Source of the DNA: Closterium sp. Naga37s-1
Lineage: Eukaryota; Streptophyta; Zygnematophyceae; Desmidiales; Closteriaceae
NCBI GenBank assembly: GCA_947471745.1
Contig: CANJKZ010000827.1
Location: 1 to 64,000 of the forward strand
Direction: 5' to 3'
DNA: 64,000 bases
Shown here: positions 1-13,200 of the stretch, piece by piece
Layout: each line of letters opens with the position of its first letter
How positions within the stretch are numbered: position 1 is the first letter of the stretch
The notes under the pieces: generated by a model
Told to the model about the DNA's origin: nothing
Seen by the model: only the letters and a program-made list of their open reading frames with translations
Database searches by the model: none
Program-made: the position numbers and the translations under genes

Positions 1-1240
1 GACACAGCATGCAGGGCGTGCAGCAGTGGTGGGTCACTCGACTCACAGCTCACCAGCGCAAATGAGCTTGATCACCAGTGCCTGTGTTTCTGGGACTCAC
101 CACTGCATGGGAACAGCTGTGACGAAGGGCTCCAGGGCGGGCGACACAGCATGCAGGGCGTGCAGCAGTGGTGGGTCAACCTCGACTCACAGCCACCAGC
201 GCAATGAGGCTGGGCTCACCAGTGCAAATGTTTTCCCAGTTCACCACTGCATATGACAGCAGTGACGAATGGCTTGAGTGCAGGTGACACAGCATGCAGG
301 GCGTGCAGCAGTGGTGGGTCAACTCGACTCACAGCTCACCAGCGCAAATGAGCTGGGCTCACCAGTGCCTGTGTTCTGGGACTCACCACTGCATGTGAAC
401 AGCTGTGACGAAGGGCTCCAGGGCGCGACACAGCATGCAGGGCGTGCAGCAGTGGTGGGTCAACTCGACTCACAGCTCACCAGCGCAAATGAGCTGGGCT
501 CACCAGTGCCTGTGTTTCTGGGACTCACCACTGCATGTGAACAGCTGTGACGAAGGGCTCCAGGGCGGGGGCGACACAGCATGCAGGGCGTGCAGCAGTG
601 GTGGGTCAACTCGACTCACAGCTCACCAGCGCAAATGAGCTGGGCTCACCAGTGCCTGTGTTTCTGGGACTCACCACTGCATGTGAACAGCTGTGACGAA
701 GGGCTCCAGGGCGGGCGACACAGCATGCAGGGCGTGCAGCAGTGGTGGGTCAACTCGACTCACAGCTCACCAGCGCAAATGAGCTGGGCTCACCAGTGCC
801 TGTGTTTCTGGGACTCACCACTGCATGTGAACAGCTGTGACGAAGGGCTCCAGGGCGGGCGACACAGCATGCAGGGCGTGCAGCAGTGGTGGGTCAACTC
901 GACTCACAGCTCACCAGCGCAAATGAGCTGGGCTCACCAGTGCCTGTGTTTCTGGGACTCACCACTGCATGTGAACAGCTGTGACGAAGGGCTCCAGGGC
1001 GGGCGACACAGCATGCAGGGCGTGCAGCAGTGGTGGGTCAACTCGACTCACAGCTCACCAGCGCAAATGAGCTGGCTCACCAGTGCCTGTGTTTCTGGGA
1101 CTCACCACTGCATGTGAACAGCTGTGACGAAGGGCTCCAGGGCGGGCGACACAGCATGCAGGGCGTGCAGCACTGCTCCCACCTCTGCCCGCCCCTCCAC
1201 CTCCAGTGACACCGCCTCCTCGTCCGACAGCTCTGGTGTG
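1..1240 (-). repeat. 144-bp tandem array carrying an A9 exon in every unit
   Basis: About 8.2 head-to-tail units; starts at 573, 717, 861, 1005 and 1148 give a 144-bp period. Read on the minus strand, each unit contains an exon-like block (HALHAVSPALEPFVTAVHMQ) ending at a GTGAGTCC donor. The full exon (about 1090-1240) adds EAVSLEVEGRAEVGAVL upstream and matches a late A9 repeat. The downstream units therefore carry the exon's 3' part, its donor and intron. Each unit also contains CAACTCGACTCAC, resembling the palindrome family described elsewhere. Confidence 0.85.
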
Positions 1241-4200
1241 CGGTGGTGAGGGGTAGTGTAGGGTGATGGGGGTTGGTGGTGGTTGGTGGGGGGTGGTGGG
1301 GATGGTGAGGGTGGTGAGGGTGGTTGGGGTATGGGGATTTTGAGAGGAGTGAATGAGAAAGAAGGAACATGGCACTTACCAGAGATCATGGAGGCTGATC
1401 TGGCAATGCATACTGACGTGGCAATACAAGCTGATGTGGCAATACAAGCTAACTTGGCAACACAAGCTGACCTGGCAGCACGATGGGACCTGGGCAGAGA
1501 GCACCTCGTCGCCCCATGTGCCATCAGATAGCCACGGGCGACAGCTGGTGGGGTAGGGAGAGGGGGAGGGGAAGGGAGGGAGTGGGGAGGGAGTGGGAGA
1601 GGGAGTGAGGGAGGGAATGGGGCATGATGGGCCCCGGAGCAGGTATCACCTCGTCGCCCCATGTGCCATCAGATAGCCACGGGCGGACAGCTGGTGGCGC
1701 AGGGAGAGAAGGGAGTGGAAGCGAAGGAGTGAGGGAGGGGGTGGAAGGGAGGGAGTGAAGGGGGAAATGGCGGACAATGGGCCCTGGGCAGAGAGCACCT
1801 CGTCGCTCCACGTGCCATCGCGATTGCCACGGCCGACAGCCGGTGGCGCAAGGCGGGAGCGCGGGAGCAGAGGAGTGGGTGGAAAGCAGTGACTTTATGT
1901 GATTCTAACAGTGACAGTTGCTTGGGCTGGCGAAAAGGGGAGGGGTCGGGTAGGGAGTGGGGGAGCTAGCAGGGGAGTGAGAGGGAGAGGGTGGTGCAGG
2001 GAGGAGTGTGAAGGCAGCACAGAGAGAGCAATGACATGGCGTCATCACAAACTCCCAATCACCCTTATGAGTCACCACAGCAGCCCAGCCGCAATGGATA
2101 CCCACTCACCCCGCCACCACATAGCAGCCATAATCAGCCTCCCTCCCTCTATGCGCCTATTGAGGTGCGTGCATCAATACTCATACGCCCCCCCATAAAT
2201 TCCCACTCACCCCGCCACCACACAGGCAACCATAATCAGCCTCCTGAGGCACATACGTGCGCCCTTCTGCTCCCTCTATCCGCTCCATCCGCCCATCCCG
2301 CCCCTGCATGTACCATGCCACCCACACGTCCCCCTCCCCCGCTCCCCTCTCTCCCCTTCCACCCTCCCCCGATCTCCCCTCCCCCAGCCCGCCTTCTCCC
2401 CCTCCCCTCTCCCCCCCTGCAGCGCGCTCTAGCATCTCTCCTCCTGCCTGTAACACGCCCCCCTCCAACACACTGATACACACACGGCGATCTGTGGGGA
2501 ACAAATCAGGGGACATTGGGGTATGTGGGGTATTGGCGAGGAGGGGGTGAAGGGGAGTGGGTGGGGCATCTCCCCCCCTGCAGCGCGCTCTAGCATCTCC
2601 CCTCCTGCCTGCAACACGCCCCCCTCCAACACACTGATACACACACGGCGATCTGTGGGGAACAAATCAGGGGGACATTGGGGTAATGTGGGGTATTGGC
2701 GAGGAGGGGGTGAAGGGGAGTGGGTGGGCATCTCCCCCCCTGCAGCGCGCTCTAGCATCTCCCCTCCTGCCTGCAATCACGCCCCCCTCCAACACACTGA
2801 TACACACACGGCGATCTGTGGGGAACAAATCAGGGGGACATTGGGGTATGTGGGGTATTGGCGAGGAGGGGGTGAAGGGGAGTGGGTGGGGCATCTCCCC
2901 CCCTGCAGCGCGCTCATAGCATCTCCCCCTCCTGCCTGCAACACGCCCCCCTCCAACACACTGATACACACACGGCGATCTGTGGGGAACAAATCAGGGG
3001 ACATTGGGGTATGTGGGGTATTGGCGAGGAGGGGGTGAAGGGGAGTGGGTGGGGCATCTCCCCCCCTGCAGCGCGCTCTAGCATCTCCCCTCCTGCCTGC
3101 AACACGCCCCCCTCCAACACACTGATGCTCACACGGCGATCTGTGGGGAACAAATCAGGGAGACATTGGGGTATGTGGGGTATTGGAGAGGAGGGAGTGA
3201 AGGGGAGTGGGTGGGGCATCTCCCCAGCAGCCTGCAGCACGCCCCCCTCCAACACACTGATGCACACACGACGGTCTGTGGGAAGGGGAATGGGGAAGCG
3301 AGGGAGTGGGGGGGACAATGGGGCGTTGAGGGGCATTTCCCCTCCCTCTTCTGTAACACGCCCCCTCCAACACACTGATGCACACACGGCGGTCTGGGAG
3401 GGGAGTGGGGAAGAAAGGGGAACGTGGGGGACAATGGGGCGTTTGGGGGCGTCTCCCTCCCCGCCTGCCTGCAGCACGCCCCCCTCCAACACACTGATGC
3501 ACACACGGCGGTCTGTGGGGAGGAAGGGAGGGCGACAGGGGAAAGAGACAGTTGAGTGGGGGTGAGGGGGGTGGGTGGGGCATCTCCCCGCCTGCCTGCA
3601 GCACGCCCCCCTCCAACACACTGATGCTCACATGGCGGTCTGGGAGGGGAGTGGGGAAGAAAGGGGAGCGTGGGGGACAATGGGGCTTTGGGGTGCATCT
3701 CCCTCCCCTCCTGCCTGTAATACGCCCCCCTCCAACACACTGATACACACACGGCGGTCTGAAAGGCAGGGGAGGAAGGGAGCGTGGGTGTGGGTGACCA
3801 GGGGACTGGGGGAGCTGCGGAGCAGGGGGGAGGTAGAAACAGGAAGAGCAGGCGAGCGGCTGGTGGCAAATGTGGGTGACCTGAAGTGCATGCGTGGTGT
3901 GCCTGTAGCAGCTTCCACACAGCAGCCATGAAGGCCCGACTGGCAGCACCTGGTGCGACTGGCAACACCTGGTGCGACTGGCAACACCTGGTGTGACTAT
4001 ACTGGTGGTGAGAGCAGCCACCCCCCCAAACAGCCCCATCGGCCCGCACGGGAGTGAATGCAGCAGTGCACTGAAGAGAAACATAAGGGAGCACCTGGTG
4101 TGACTGTATCGGTGGTGATAGCAGCCACCTCCCCAACGGCCCCATCGGCCCGCACGGGAGTGAACTCCACTCGCAGGCGACTCCCCACGTCCTCGACTGC

Positions 4201-7200
4201 CACCGTGTACATGCCTGCATGGAGGGGGCAGGGAAGCAGGGAGGCAGAGTGAGAAGCACCGTTCAGTCAGAGAAGCGCCCCAGACAGACATGGCAGCCAC
4301 CTCCCCAGCAGCCCCATCGGCTCGCACAGGAGTGAACTCCACTCGCAGGCGACTCCCCACGTCCTCTGCTGTCACTGTGTACGTGCCTGCAGGTGTTACG
4401 CAGGGGATAGGGGGGGTAGAAAGGCAGGCAGGGCGAGAGGAAACCTTCAGTCAGAGACGCGCCTCAGAAATGGGTGCAACCTCCCCAGCAGCCCCATCGG
4501 CCCGCACAGGAGTGAACTCCACTCGCAGCCGACTCCCCACGTCCTCTGCTGTCACTGTGTACGTGCCTGCAGGTGTTACGCAGGGGATAGGGGGGTAGGG
4601 TAGGGCGGCAGGCAGGGCGAGAGGAAACCTTCAGTCAGAGACGCGCCTCAGAAATGGGTGCAACCTCCCCAGCAGCCCCATCGGCCCGCACAGGAGTGAA
4701 CTCCACTCGCAGCCGACTCCCCACGTCCTCTGCTGTCACTGTGTACGTGCCTGCACAGGGGGGGCGGTTAGGCAGAGAGGCACGCAGGGCGGGGAGATCG
4801 TTCAAAGTTATGTGTACGGCTCGGAAAGAGGCAGCTCAAAGACAGAGTGCGTCCTCCCCTGGCACCGTGGAGTGAACTCCGCTCGCAGCCGCCTCCCCAC
4901 GTCCTCTGCTGTCACCGTGTGTGTACCAGCATGGGAGGCGGTAGGGAGGGATGGAGGCAGCACCTGGGTATCGATCAAATTCAGAGTGCGTATTTCATTT
5001 CAACACCTGCCATGTCAAAGTCCCCGCACCTGCAACCCATAGTCTCTCACCTTGCCGCCCAAGCAATCCTCACCTTGCCGCCCAAGCAATCCTCACCTTG
5101 CCGCCCCACAAGCTGCTCCTCCCCTGAGGGCGTCATTCTCACCCATGCTACCTGGCACTCGCCCTGCTGCCTGCATGGAGGAAAGATTCCGGGAGGGCGG
5201 ATGGGGCATGTGTGGGAGGCAGACGGGGCACACGGGAGGGGGGGGGGGCGCATGGAGGAGGGCGGATGGGGTACATGAGAAAACAAGCGGCAGTGGATAG
5301 ACAGGGAGAAAAGTAATAGGGCTTGTTGACATGCACAGATACGGAACAGGCACAGCACAGGCTGGGCGCAGCAGAGTCAGGGCGCAGCATGTTACCCTCC
5401 ACAGTAGAGCGCCCGGCAGGTGAGGAGCCCTCCCGGCCGCACATCGCCCTCCACCGCCAGATTCACACACGAGGGGGGCGCTGGGAGGGTATTGGGGGGG
5501 GGAAGGGGCGAGGGAGAGGGGAAGAATGGAATGGAGGAGACGAGTGTGCGGAAGGACGGCAGTGAACTCCTGGCAGAGGGGTGAGAGCATGAGAGAAACT
5601 TGGTGAGAGTGCGCTGAACAGCTTGCTGCAGTGCAGAGATGGGCTGAAGAGTGCTGCGATGGGTCCTAGAAAGATGCGCAATACAATGCGAACACAGTGG
5701 CAAACGCGCTGCCATTTCTCCCCTCCGGCCTCTCTCCCACTCGGCCCCTCCTCGCCCCCCTCTTCAGGCCCATACCTGCCATGATGGGCCCTACAGGACT
5801 GCTCTCAACAGCAGCGCCCTCCTCCCCATCGTCCCTCACCGGCACGCACACCACCACCACCACCCGCCCCACCTCCTCCGCCCCCACACTCAATCCCCCA
5901 TCCTCCTCCCCCTCCTCCTCCCCCTGATGCTTGAGAGGGTGGATGCGGCGCTTATCACTCATGTCAGGAAGCATCTGCAGGGTTGGAGCGCGGTGGGGAT
6001 GGGTAGGGGAGCGGTAAGGGAGTTGGGTTGGGAGGAGTGTTGTTGGAATGACTAAGTGGTACTAGGTGGTCATTGCCAGTGTGCAAGTGTTGGTGATCAG
6101 AAGCAAACAGAATGAGCTGGTGTGGCAGCATGTCGGGGTTGGCAGCACAAGAAATCAAGAAAGCAAGGAAGCCAGCTCGCTTGCACAGGCGGATGGGCAA
6201 GCGGGTGCATACAAAGGGATGGGCAAGCGGGTGCATACAAAGGGATTCACACGTACCGAGAACCATTGCACGCGTGTGTTGCCCTGCCTGCCGCCCGCAT
6301 ACGTCCACCTGGGCACCAGCCGCCCGCCCTCCACCAGATCGCCCTCCACCCACACGTCGCTGACGGACGGCAGCGCCGCCCGGATCGGGCCGGCCGTGCA
6401 GACTGCCTGGGGGGTGCCGACCACCCCGTCGGATCGCACAGGAGTGACGCGGAAGGAGAGGAAGCAGCCCACGTCGCTAGCGGACGGCATGTGCCGACTC
6501 ATGCCGCCCCCCGCCATCCGCGGCTGCTCGCCGTCCTCGTCTTCTACCAGCTCGCCGTGTGGCCCCGGCTGGCCGTCCTCGTCCTGGGCGGCAGACAAGG
6601 AGTAGGTGGGTGGGCGAGTGGGTGGGTGGGTGGAAAGTGGTGGTTGGGGGGCGGAGAACTGCCACCACTCACCGCAATTCGCCAGCAATCACTCAATTTC
6701 GTCACCACTCACCACATTTCACCCCTGCTCACCGCATATCGGTACCACTCCAGGAGCGAGTCCCCCTCGGCCCCTCCCTGGTACGTGTAATACCCCACCA
6801 GCACACCCCCCTCCTCCTCCTCGCCCTCCATATCCGCACTGCATTCAACCACCACTCACCGCATTCAACCACTGCTCACCGCATATCGGTACCACTCCAG
6901 GAGCGAGTCCCCCTCGGCCCCTCCCTGGTACGTGTAATACCCCACCAGCACACCCCCCTCCTCCTCCTCGCCCTCCATATCCGCACTGCATTCAACCACC
7001 ACTCACCGCATTCAACCACTGCTCACCGCATATCGGTACCACTCCAGGAGCGAGTCCCCCTCGGCCCCTCCCTGGTACGTGTAATACCCCACCAGCACAC
7101 CCCCCTCCTCCTCCTCGCCCTCCATATCCGCACTGCATTCAACCACCACTCACCGCATTCAACCACTGCTCACCGCATATCGGTACCACTCCAGGAGCGA

Positions 7201-10200
7201 GTCCCCCTCGGCCCCTCCCTGGTACGTGTAATACCCCACCAGCACACCCCCCTCCTCCTCCTCCCCTTCCATATCCGCACTCAACACTTGCGGCTCGCCC
7301 TCTGGGCGGGAGAAAAGGAAGGGCAGGGTGGTGAAAAGGGAATGCAGTATGGGAGACGGGTGAATCAGCAGCATCGCCCTGATACGTGTGGAGTGGAGTA
7401 ATATCCCCCACCAGCACTCAACACCTGCGGCTCACCCTCTGGGCGGGAGGAAGGGGGAGAATGCAGCGCAGAGAAAGGTGTGGGTCAGCAGCCTCACGGT
7501 TAAGACAGACAGAGTGTGCCTGATAGGCGTGAAAGAGTAATGCCCCATCACCAGCACCCCCCCCTCCTCCTCCCCACTCTCCTCGTCCACACTCAACACC
7601 TGCGACTCACCCTCTGAGGGGATGAGGCCCAAGGGGTGGGGCATGGGAAGGCCCACAGCCCACACACGTGGAACTGCACTACTAGACACAGACAAATGCC
7701 TACAACCCACCCACCTGTGACTGCAGCAGAGGACACGGCCACCGGCCACCAAGGTCAAGGGGCGACCCTTGACGCCATCTGCCCGCACTGGCACCAACCG
7801 GTCATGCCATCCACGCGCCCACCTGTGATCGCACTGCACGAGCGCACATGTCTACCTTTCACACACCTGTGACCGCACTGCACTAGTACACAGGCCTACC
7901 ATTCACACACCTGTGACCGCACTGCACTAGTACACAGGCCTACCATTCACACACCTGTGACCGCACTGCACTAGTATACAGGCCTACCATTCACACACCT
8001 GTGACCGCACTGCACTAGTACACAGGCCTACCATTCACACACCTGTGACCGCACTGCACTAGTACACAGGCCTACCATTCACACACCTGTGACCGCACTG
8101 CACTAGTACACAGGCCTACCATTCACACACCTGTGACCGCACTGCACTAGTACACAGGCCTACCATTCACACACCTGTGACTGCAGCAGAGGACACGGCG
8201 ACCACAGGCCTGCCCTTGACCCCATCTGCCCGCACCGGCACCAGCCGCACTGCCAGGTGCGACCCTATGGCCTCCAGAGGCACTGTGAGGGCCTGGTGGG
8301 GTTAGAGAAACGACCAACGAAAGGGGCCAGAAGGGGGAAAGGAGAGAAGGGATCTCGAAGCTGAGAATCCAATCCCGCATCAGACTCTGGCACCAGCCGC
8401 ACTGCCCCGTGCGACCCCATGGCCTCCAGAGGCACTGTGAGGGCCTGGTGGGATTATAGGTGGTTGGACGGAGGGAGAGAAAGTGGAAAGGAAGTGGGGC
8501 GTGTGGGTGAAGAACCATTCCACCTCACTGGGCCCCTCCTCTTGAGGCCCCTCCTCTTGAGGCCCCTCCTCTTGAGGCCCCTCCTCTTGAGGCCCCTCCT
8601 CTTGAGGCCCCTCCTCTTGAGGCCCCTCCTCTTGAGGCCCCTCAGATCCCTCCCTTCTCCGCCCCCTGCACCCCCTTGTTGCGGCTCCTGGCACTCACCA
8701 TGGAGTTGGGTGTTTCAGAGATGATGGGTTGCAGATTCGAAGTTAAAAGGGAGTGCAGCGTGTGAGTGAAGAACCAAGCCACCCACCGCACTGCACCCCA
8801 CTGGGCTGCACCACACCCCATTGCACTCACCATGGAGTTGGGGGTCTCAGCAGTGATGGGCTGAAGGTCCGCAGTTGAAAGGGAGTGGGGCGTGTGAGTG
8901 AAGAACCACTCCACCTCGCTGCGCCCCTCCTCGGCCCATTGCAACCGCACTCGCACCCGCACCTCCCCACCCTCCACCAGCGGCCCCTCAATCGCCAAAT
9001 CGCTCGCCCGCGGCAGCGCTGGTGGAGGATGGGTGGGGAGGAAAGGGAGTGCGAAAGAGGGAAGAGGGGCTGTGAGTGTGAAGAGCCATTCTCCCACGCT
9101 GTGCCCCTCCTCTGCCCATTGCAACCGTGCCCGCACCCGCACCTCCCCGCCTTCCACCCGTCCGTACCTCTCCTCCCTCCACCAGTGGCCCCTCATCGCC
9201 ACGTCGCTGGCATGGGGTAGGGCTGATGGTGAGGTGCAGGTTGGAGGTGCAGGTTTGAGGTGCAGGTTGGAGGTGCAGGTTTGAGGTGCAGGTTTGAGGT
9301 GCAGGTTTGAGGTGCAGGTTTGAGGTGCAGGCTTGAGGTGCAGGTTTGAGGTGCAGGTTGGAGGTGCAGGTTTGACGTGCAGGTTTGACGTGCAGGTTTG
9401 AGGTGCAGGTTTGAGGTGCAGGTTTGAGGTGCAGGTTTGACGTGCAGGTTTGAGGTGCAGGTTGGAGGTGCAGGTTTGAGTGCAGGTTTGAGGTGCAGGT
9501 TGGAGGTGCAGGTTGGAGGTGCAGGTTTGAGGTGCAGGTTGGAGGTGCAGGTTTGAGGTGCAGGTTGGAGGTGCAGGTTGGAGGTGCAGGTTTGAGCTGC
9601 AGGTTGGAGGTGCAGGTTTGAGGTGCAGGTTGGAGGTGCAGGTTGGAGGTGCAGGTTTGAGGTGCAGGTTGGAGGTGCAGGTTTGAGGTGCAGGTTTGAG
9701 GTGCAGGTTTGAGGTGCAGGTTTGAGGTGCAGGTTTGAGGTGCAGGTTTGAGGTGCAGGTTTGACGAGCAGGTTTGAGGTGCAGGTTTGAGGTGCAGGTT
9801 TGAGGTGCAGGTTGACGTGCAGGCTTGAGGTGCAGGTTTGAGGTGCAGGTTTGAGGTGCCGGTTTGAGGTGCAGGTTTGAGGTGCAGGTTTGACGTGCAG
9901 GTTTGAGGTCCAGGTTTGAGGTGCAGGTTTGAGGTGCAGGTTTGACGTGCAGGTTTGAGGTGCAGGTTGGAGGTGCAGGTTTGAGGTGCAGGTTTGAGGT
10001 GCAGGTTGGAGGTGCAGGTTGGAGGTGCAGGTTTGAGGTGCAGGTTGGAGGTGCAGGTTTGAGGTGCAGGTTGGAGGTGCAGGTTGGAGGTCCAGGTTTG
10101 AGGTGCAGGTTGGAGGTGCAGGTTTGAGGTGCAGGTTGGAGGTGCAGGTTGGAGGTCCAGGTTTGAGGTGCAGGTTGGAGGTGCAGGTTTGAGGTGCAGG

Positions 10201-13200
10201 TTGGAGGTGCAGGTTGGAGGTGCAGGTTTGAGGTGCAGGTTGGAGGTGCAGGTTTGAGGTGCAGGTTGGAGGTGCAGGTTGGAGGTGCAGGTTTGAGGTG
10301 CAGGTTGGAGGTGCAGGTTTGAGGTGCAGGTTTGAGGTGCAGGTTTGAGGTGCAGGTTTGAGGTGCAGGTTTGAGGTGCAGGTTTGAGGTGCAGGTTTGA
10401 CGAGCAGGTTTGAGGTGCAGGTTTGAGGTGCAGGTTTGAGGTGCAGGTTTGACGTGCAGGTTTGAGGTGCAGGTTTGAGGTGCAGGTTTGACGTGCCGGT
10501 TTGAGGTGCAGGTTTGAGGTGCAGGTTTGAGGTGCAGGTTTGACGTGCAGGTTTGTGGTGCAGGTTTGAGGTGCAGGTTTGAGGTGCAGGTTTGAGGTGC
10601 AGGTTTGGATGCGGGTGGTATTGTCCTTCCACCCAACTTCAACCCGACAAAACGCAATTTATCTTAAGAAGAAAACGAAGGATGATTGGACTGAACTAGG
10701 TTGCGTAGACCTCCTAGAAACAACAAAAAAAAATGGTACTACTTCTCAGATCTGGAAAGGAGGAAAACCAGATCTGAATTTTTGAAAATTCTGGCATTTG
10801 TACCCCACCTCTGGTGGGACATTTGACGCGTGAGTTTGTTTAAGACTCGCATACGATACATAAATCCCGCGAGTCTAAAAAAAATCCGAGTTTTTTCATG
10901 AGTTTTTTGTACCTCGGAAGTAAAACTCGACTCGGCCGAGTTTTTTTGCCAACACGAACTTGAAACTCAAGCTTTTTGAGTCCCTCAAACGAGTCGAGGA
11001 AAAACTAGACTCGTTTTCCCATGTACCCGACAGAGTAGGGCGAGGTAGGGAAAACCAGGAAAAGGAAAGGCAAGGGAAAGCAGGGGACGAAAACAGAGGG
11101 GAATGGCAAGGAAAGGCAGGACAGGAAGGGAAGGGAAGGCAAGGATGGGATGGAAAAGGCTGGGAAAGGCAGGGCAGGAAGTGAAGGGAAGCAAAGGGAG
11201 GGAAGGGCACGTACGGAGGCAGATGATAGGCGAGCGCGCTGTGACTGGCTCTCCGATCAGACCTGCTCAGTGGTACAGAGATGCGGTGATGAGGAGTGGG
11301 ATGAGGTGACAAGGGGTAACTGACAAGGGGTTGTTGAGACGAGAAATGCATGCAGAAACCCGATGCAGTGGGATGAGGGACGAATGACCTGGATGGAACC
11401 ACCTGGAACCACATGAAATTATTTGAAGGCGAGCGGTGTGTAGCGCAGCAGCACACAGCACCAGCAGCACAACCCATGTGTATGCTGTGCATCACCTGAG
11501 GAGGCGACTGGCGTGTAGCGCAGCAGCAGGTAGCAGCCCACATCGTCCGCCTGCACTGCGTACTCTCTGCCCTCGCCCACTGGCACTAGTCTGAGGAGGG
11601 GAAAGGAGAGAGGGTGGTGGGAAGAGTGGATGGAGAGGGTTGCACCTCACCAAACAACACCACACCCCCTCACACCACTCATACCACCCCAGCACCACCC
11701 ATAACACCCCAGCACCACCCATAACACCCCAGCACCGCCCACGCCCCACTCACTCACCGCAAACGACCACTGTTGCTACCAGCACCGGCCGCACTCCTTC
11801 CGTCTTCCCCCTCCTCCAACCCCCCCTCCGCCTTCCCCCCCTCCTCCCGGAACCACTGCAGCAAACTCGCCCCCTCTGCTCCCCCAAAATAAGTTCCCCT
11901 CGCCCGCAGCACTCCCCCCAGCAGCGCCTCCCCCTCCACTGCCACCTGCTGCACCTGGGGGGGCGCTGGATGGGGGGAGGGGGAAGGGCGTGGAGGGAAA
12001 CGGGGGGGAAGCATGGGGGGAAGCATGGGGAGAGAGTGAGCCCGCATAGGTATAGCATCACCTGCAGCACTCCCCCCAGCAGCGCCTCCCCCTCCACCAC
12101 CACCTGCTGCACCTGGGGGGGCGCTGGGGAAAGAAGGAAGAGAGGGAGGGGGAAGGGGAAGGAGATGAGCCGGCATAAATAAGCATAGACTCGCCCGCAG
12201 CGCTCCCCCCAGCAGTGCTTCCCCCTCCACCGCCACCTGCTGCACCTGGGGGGGCGCTGGAGGGGGGAGGGGGAAGGGCGTGGGGGGAAGCGTGGAGGGA
12301 AGCATGGGGGGAAGCATGGGGATAAGAGTGGGGCGAAAGTGAGCTATCATAGGCATAAGATCCCCCAGCAGCACCCCTCTGCGCCCACTCGCACCAAGCA
12401 GCCACTCTCACCAAGCAGCCACTCTCACCAGCAGCAATGGGGGGAGAGGTGGCAGAGGCGGGTTCCCCCCTCACCCCTGCAGCAGACACCGGGGTGAAGG
12501 AGAGCTGCAGCACACACCCACCGCTCCCCACCCCTCTGCACCCATTCTCACCGGCAGCAATGGGGGGAGAGGTGGCGGAGGCGGGTTCCCCCCTCACCCC
12601 TGCAGCAGACACCGGGGTGAAGGCGAGCTGCAGCACACACCCCCACGTCGTGCAGTGAGAGGGAGTACTCCTCCCCACCCCTCTGCACCTCCTCCCTTGT
12701 TGTCCCGCCCTGAGCTGTGGGTGCCAAGCGGGTCCAGCTGACAGGTGGGGGGTGGGGATGGGAGGAGGGGTGTAGAGAAGGAGGAAGAGGAGGCGTTGGT
12801 TTGGGAGGGACAGGGGAGGGGGCGAGAACAAGCGCAGGGTAAGGTTGGGTGGGTGGGTAGGGAAAGTGCAACGAAGGAGAAAAAGCCTAGGGGAGGGGCA
12901 ACCGAGAGGGAGAATCTTGAAGCATCTTGGAGGTTTTACTGCACTGCACTGTCCTAGCTAGCACCTGTACTGGCACGGCCCCCCTCCCACCTGTACTGGG
13001 GATCTGTGCTCATGAAGAAGGGCAGCAGTAGGCAAGGTCGCCTTTAGCAAAGGGATGATAGTCAACCAGTGAAAAAAGTAACCGTCGAAAAAATTGATTA
13101 AGATCCGAACGTACAACTCAGTTCAAACTCTAGACGAAAGCAAACATGTTTCAGCTTTGCACGGGGATCATACCCGCTAGGCCTTCATCAGTGCAAGAGT

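Larger units (their letters stand above)
4010..9205 (-). other. AIR9-like A9 segments, block 3
   Basis: Successive A9 halves in coding order: ASDLAIEGPLVEGGEVRVRV ending EVEWFF (about 8890-9010, copy at 9060-9205); a segment containing ETPNSMVS (8690-8755 and 8820-8880); LTVPLEAIGSHLAVRLVPVR ADGVKGRPV (about 8190-8300, copies 8385-8440 and 7725-7800); GEPQVLSAD...YYTYQGGAEGDS (about 7165-7310, in a 147-bp array); SDVGCFLSFRVTPVRSDGVV then VEGGRLVPRWTYAGG (about 6250-6600); VVVVVCVPVRDDGEEG (about 5770-5965); NLAVEGDVRPGGLLTCRALY (5395-5470); QVAWVRMTPSG (5095-5190); and EDVGSRLRVEFTPVRADG, five or six copies at 4010-4925. Confidence 0.7.

Noticed and set aside
8642..10657. 671-codon minus-strand frame rich in Thr, Cys, Ser and His
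   Set aside because: Most of it is the 13-bp minisatellite read through. Only the short A9-like pieces near 8700-9200 are credible coding sequence.
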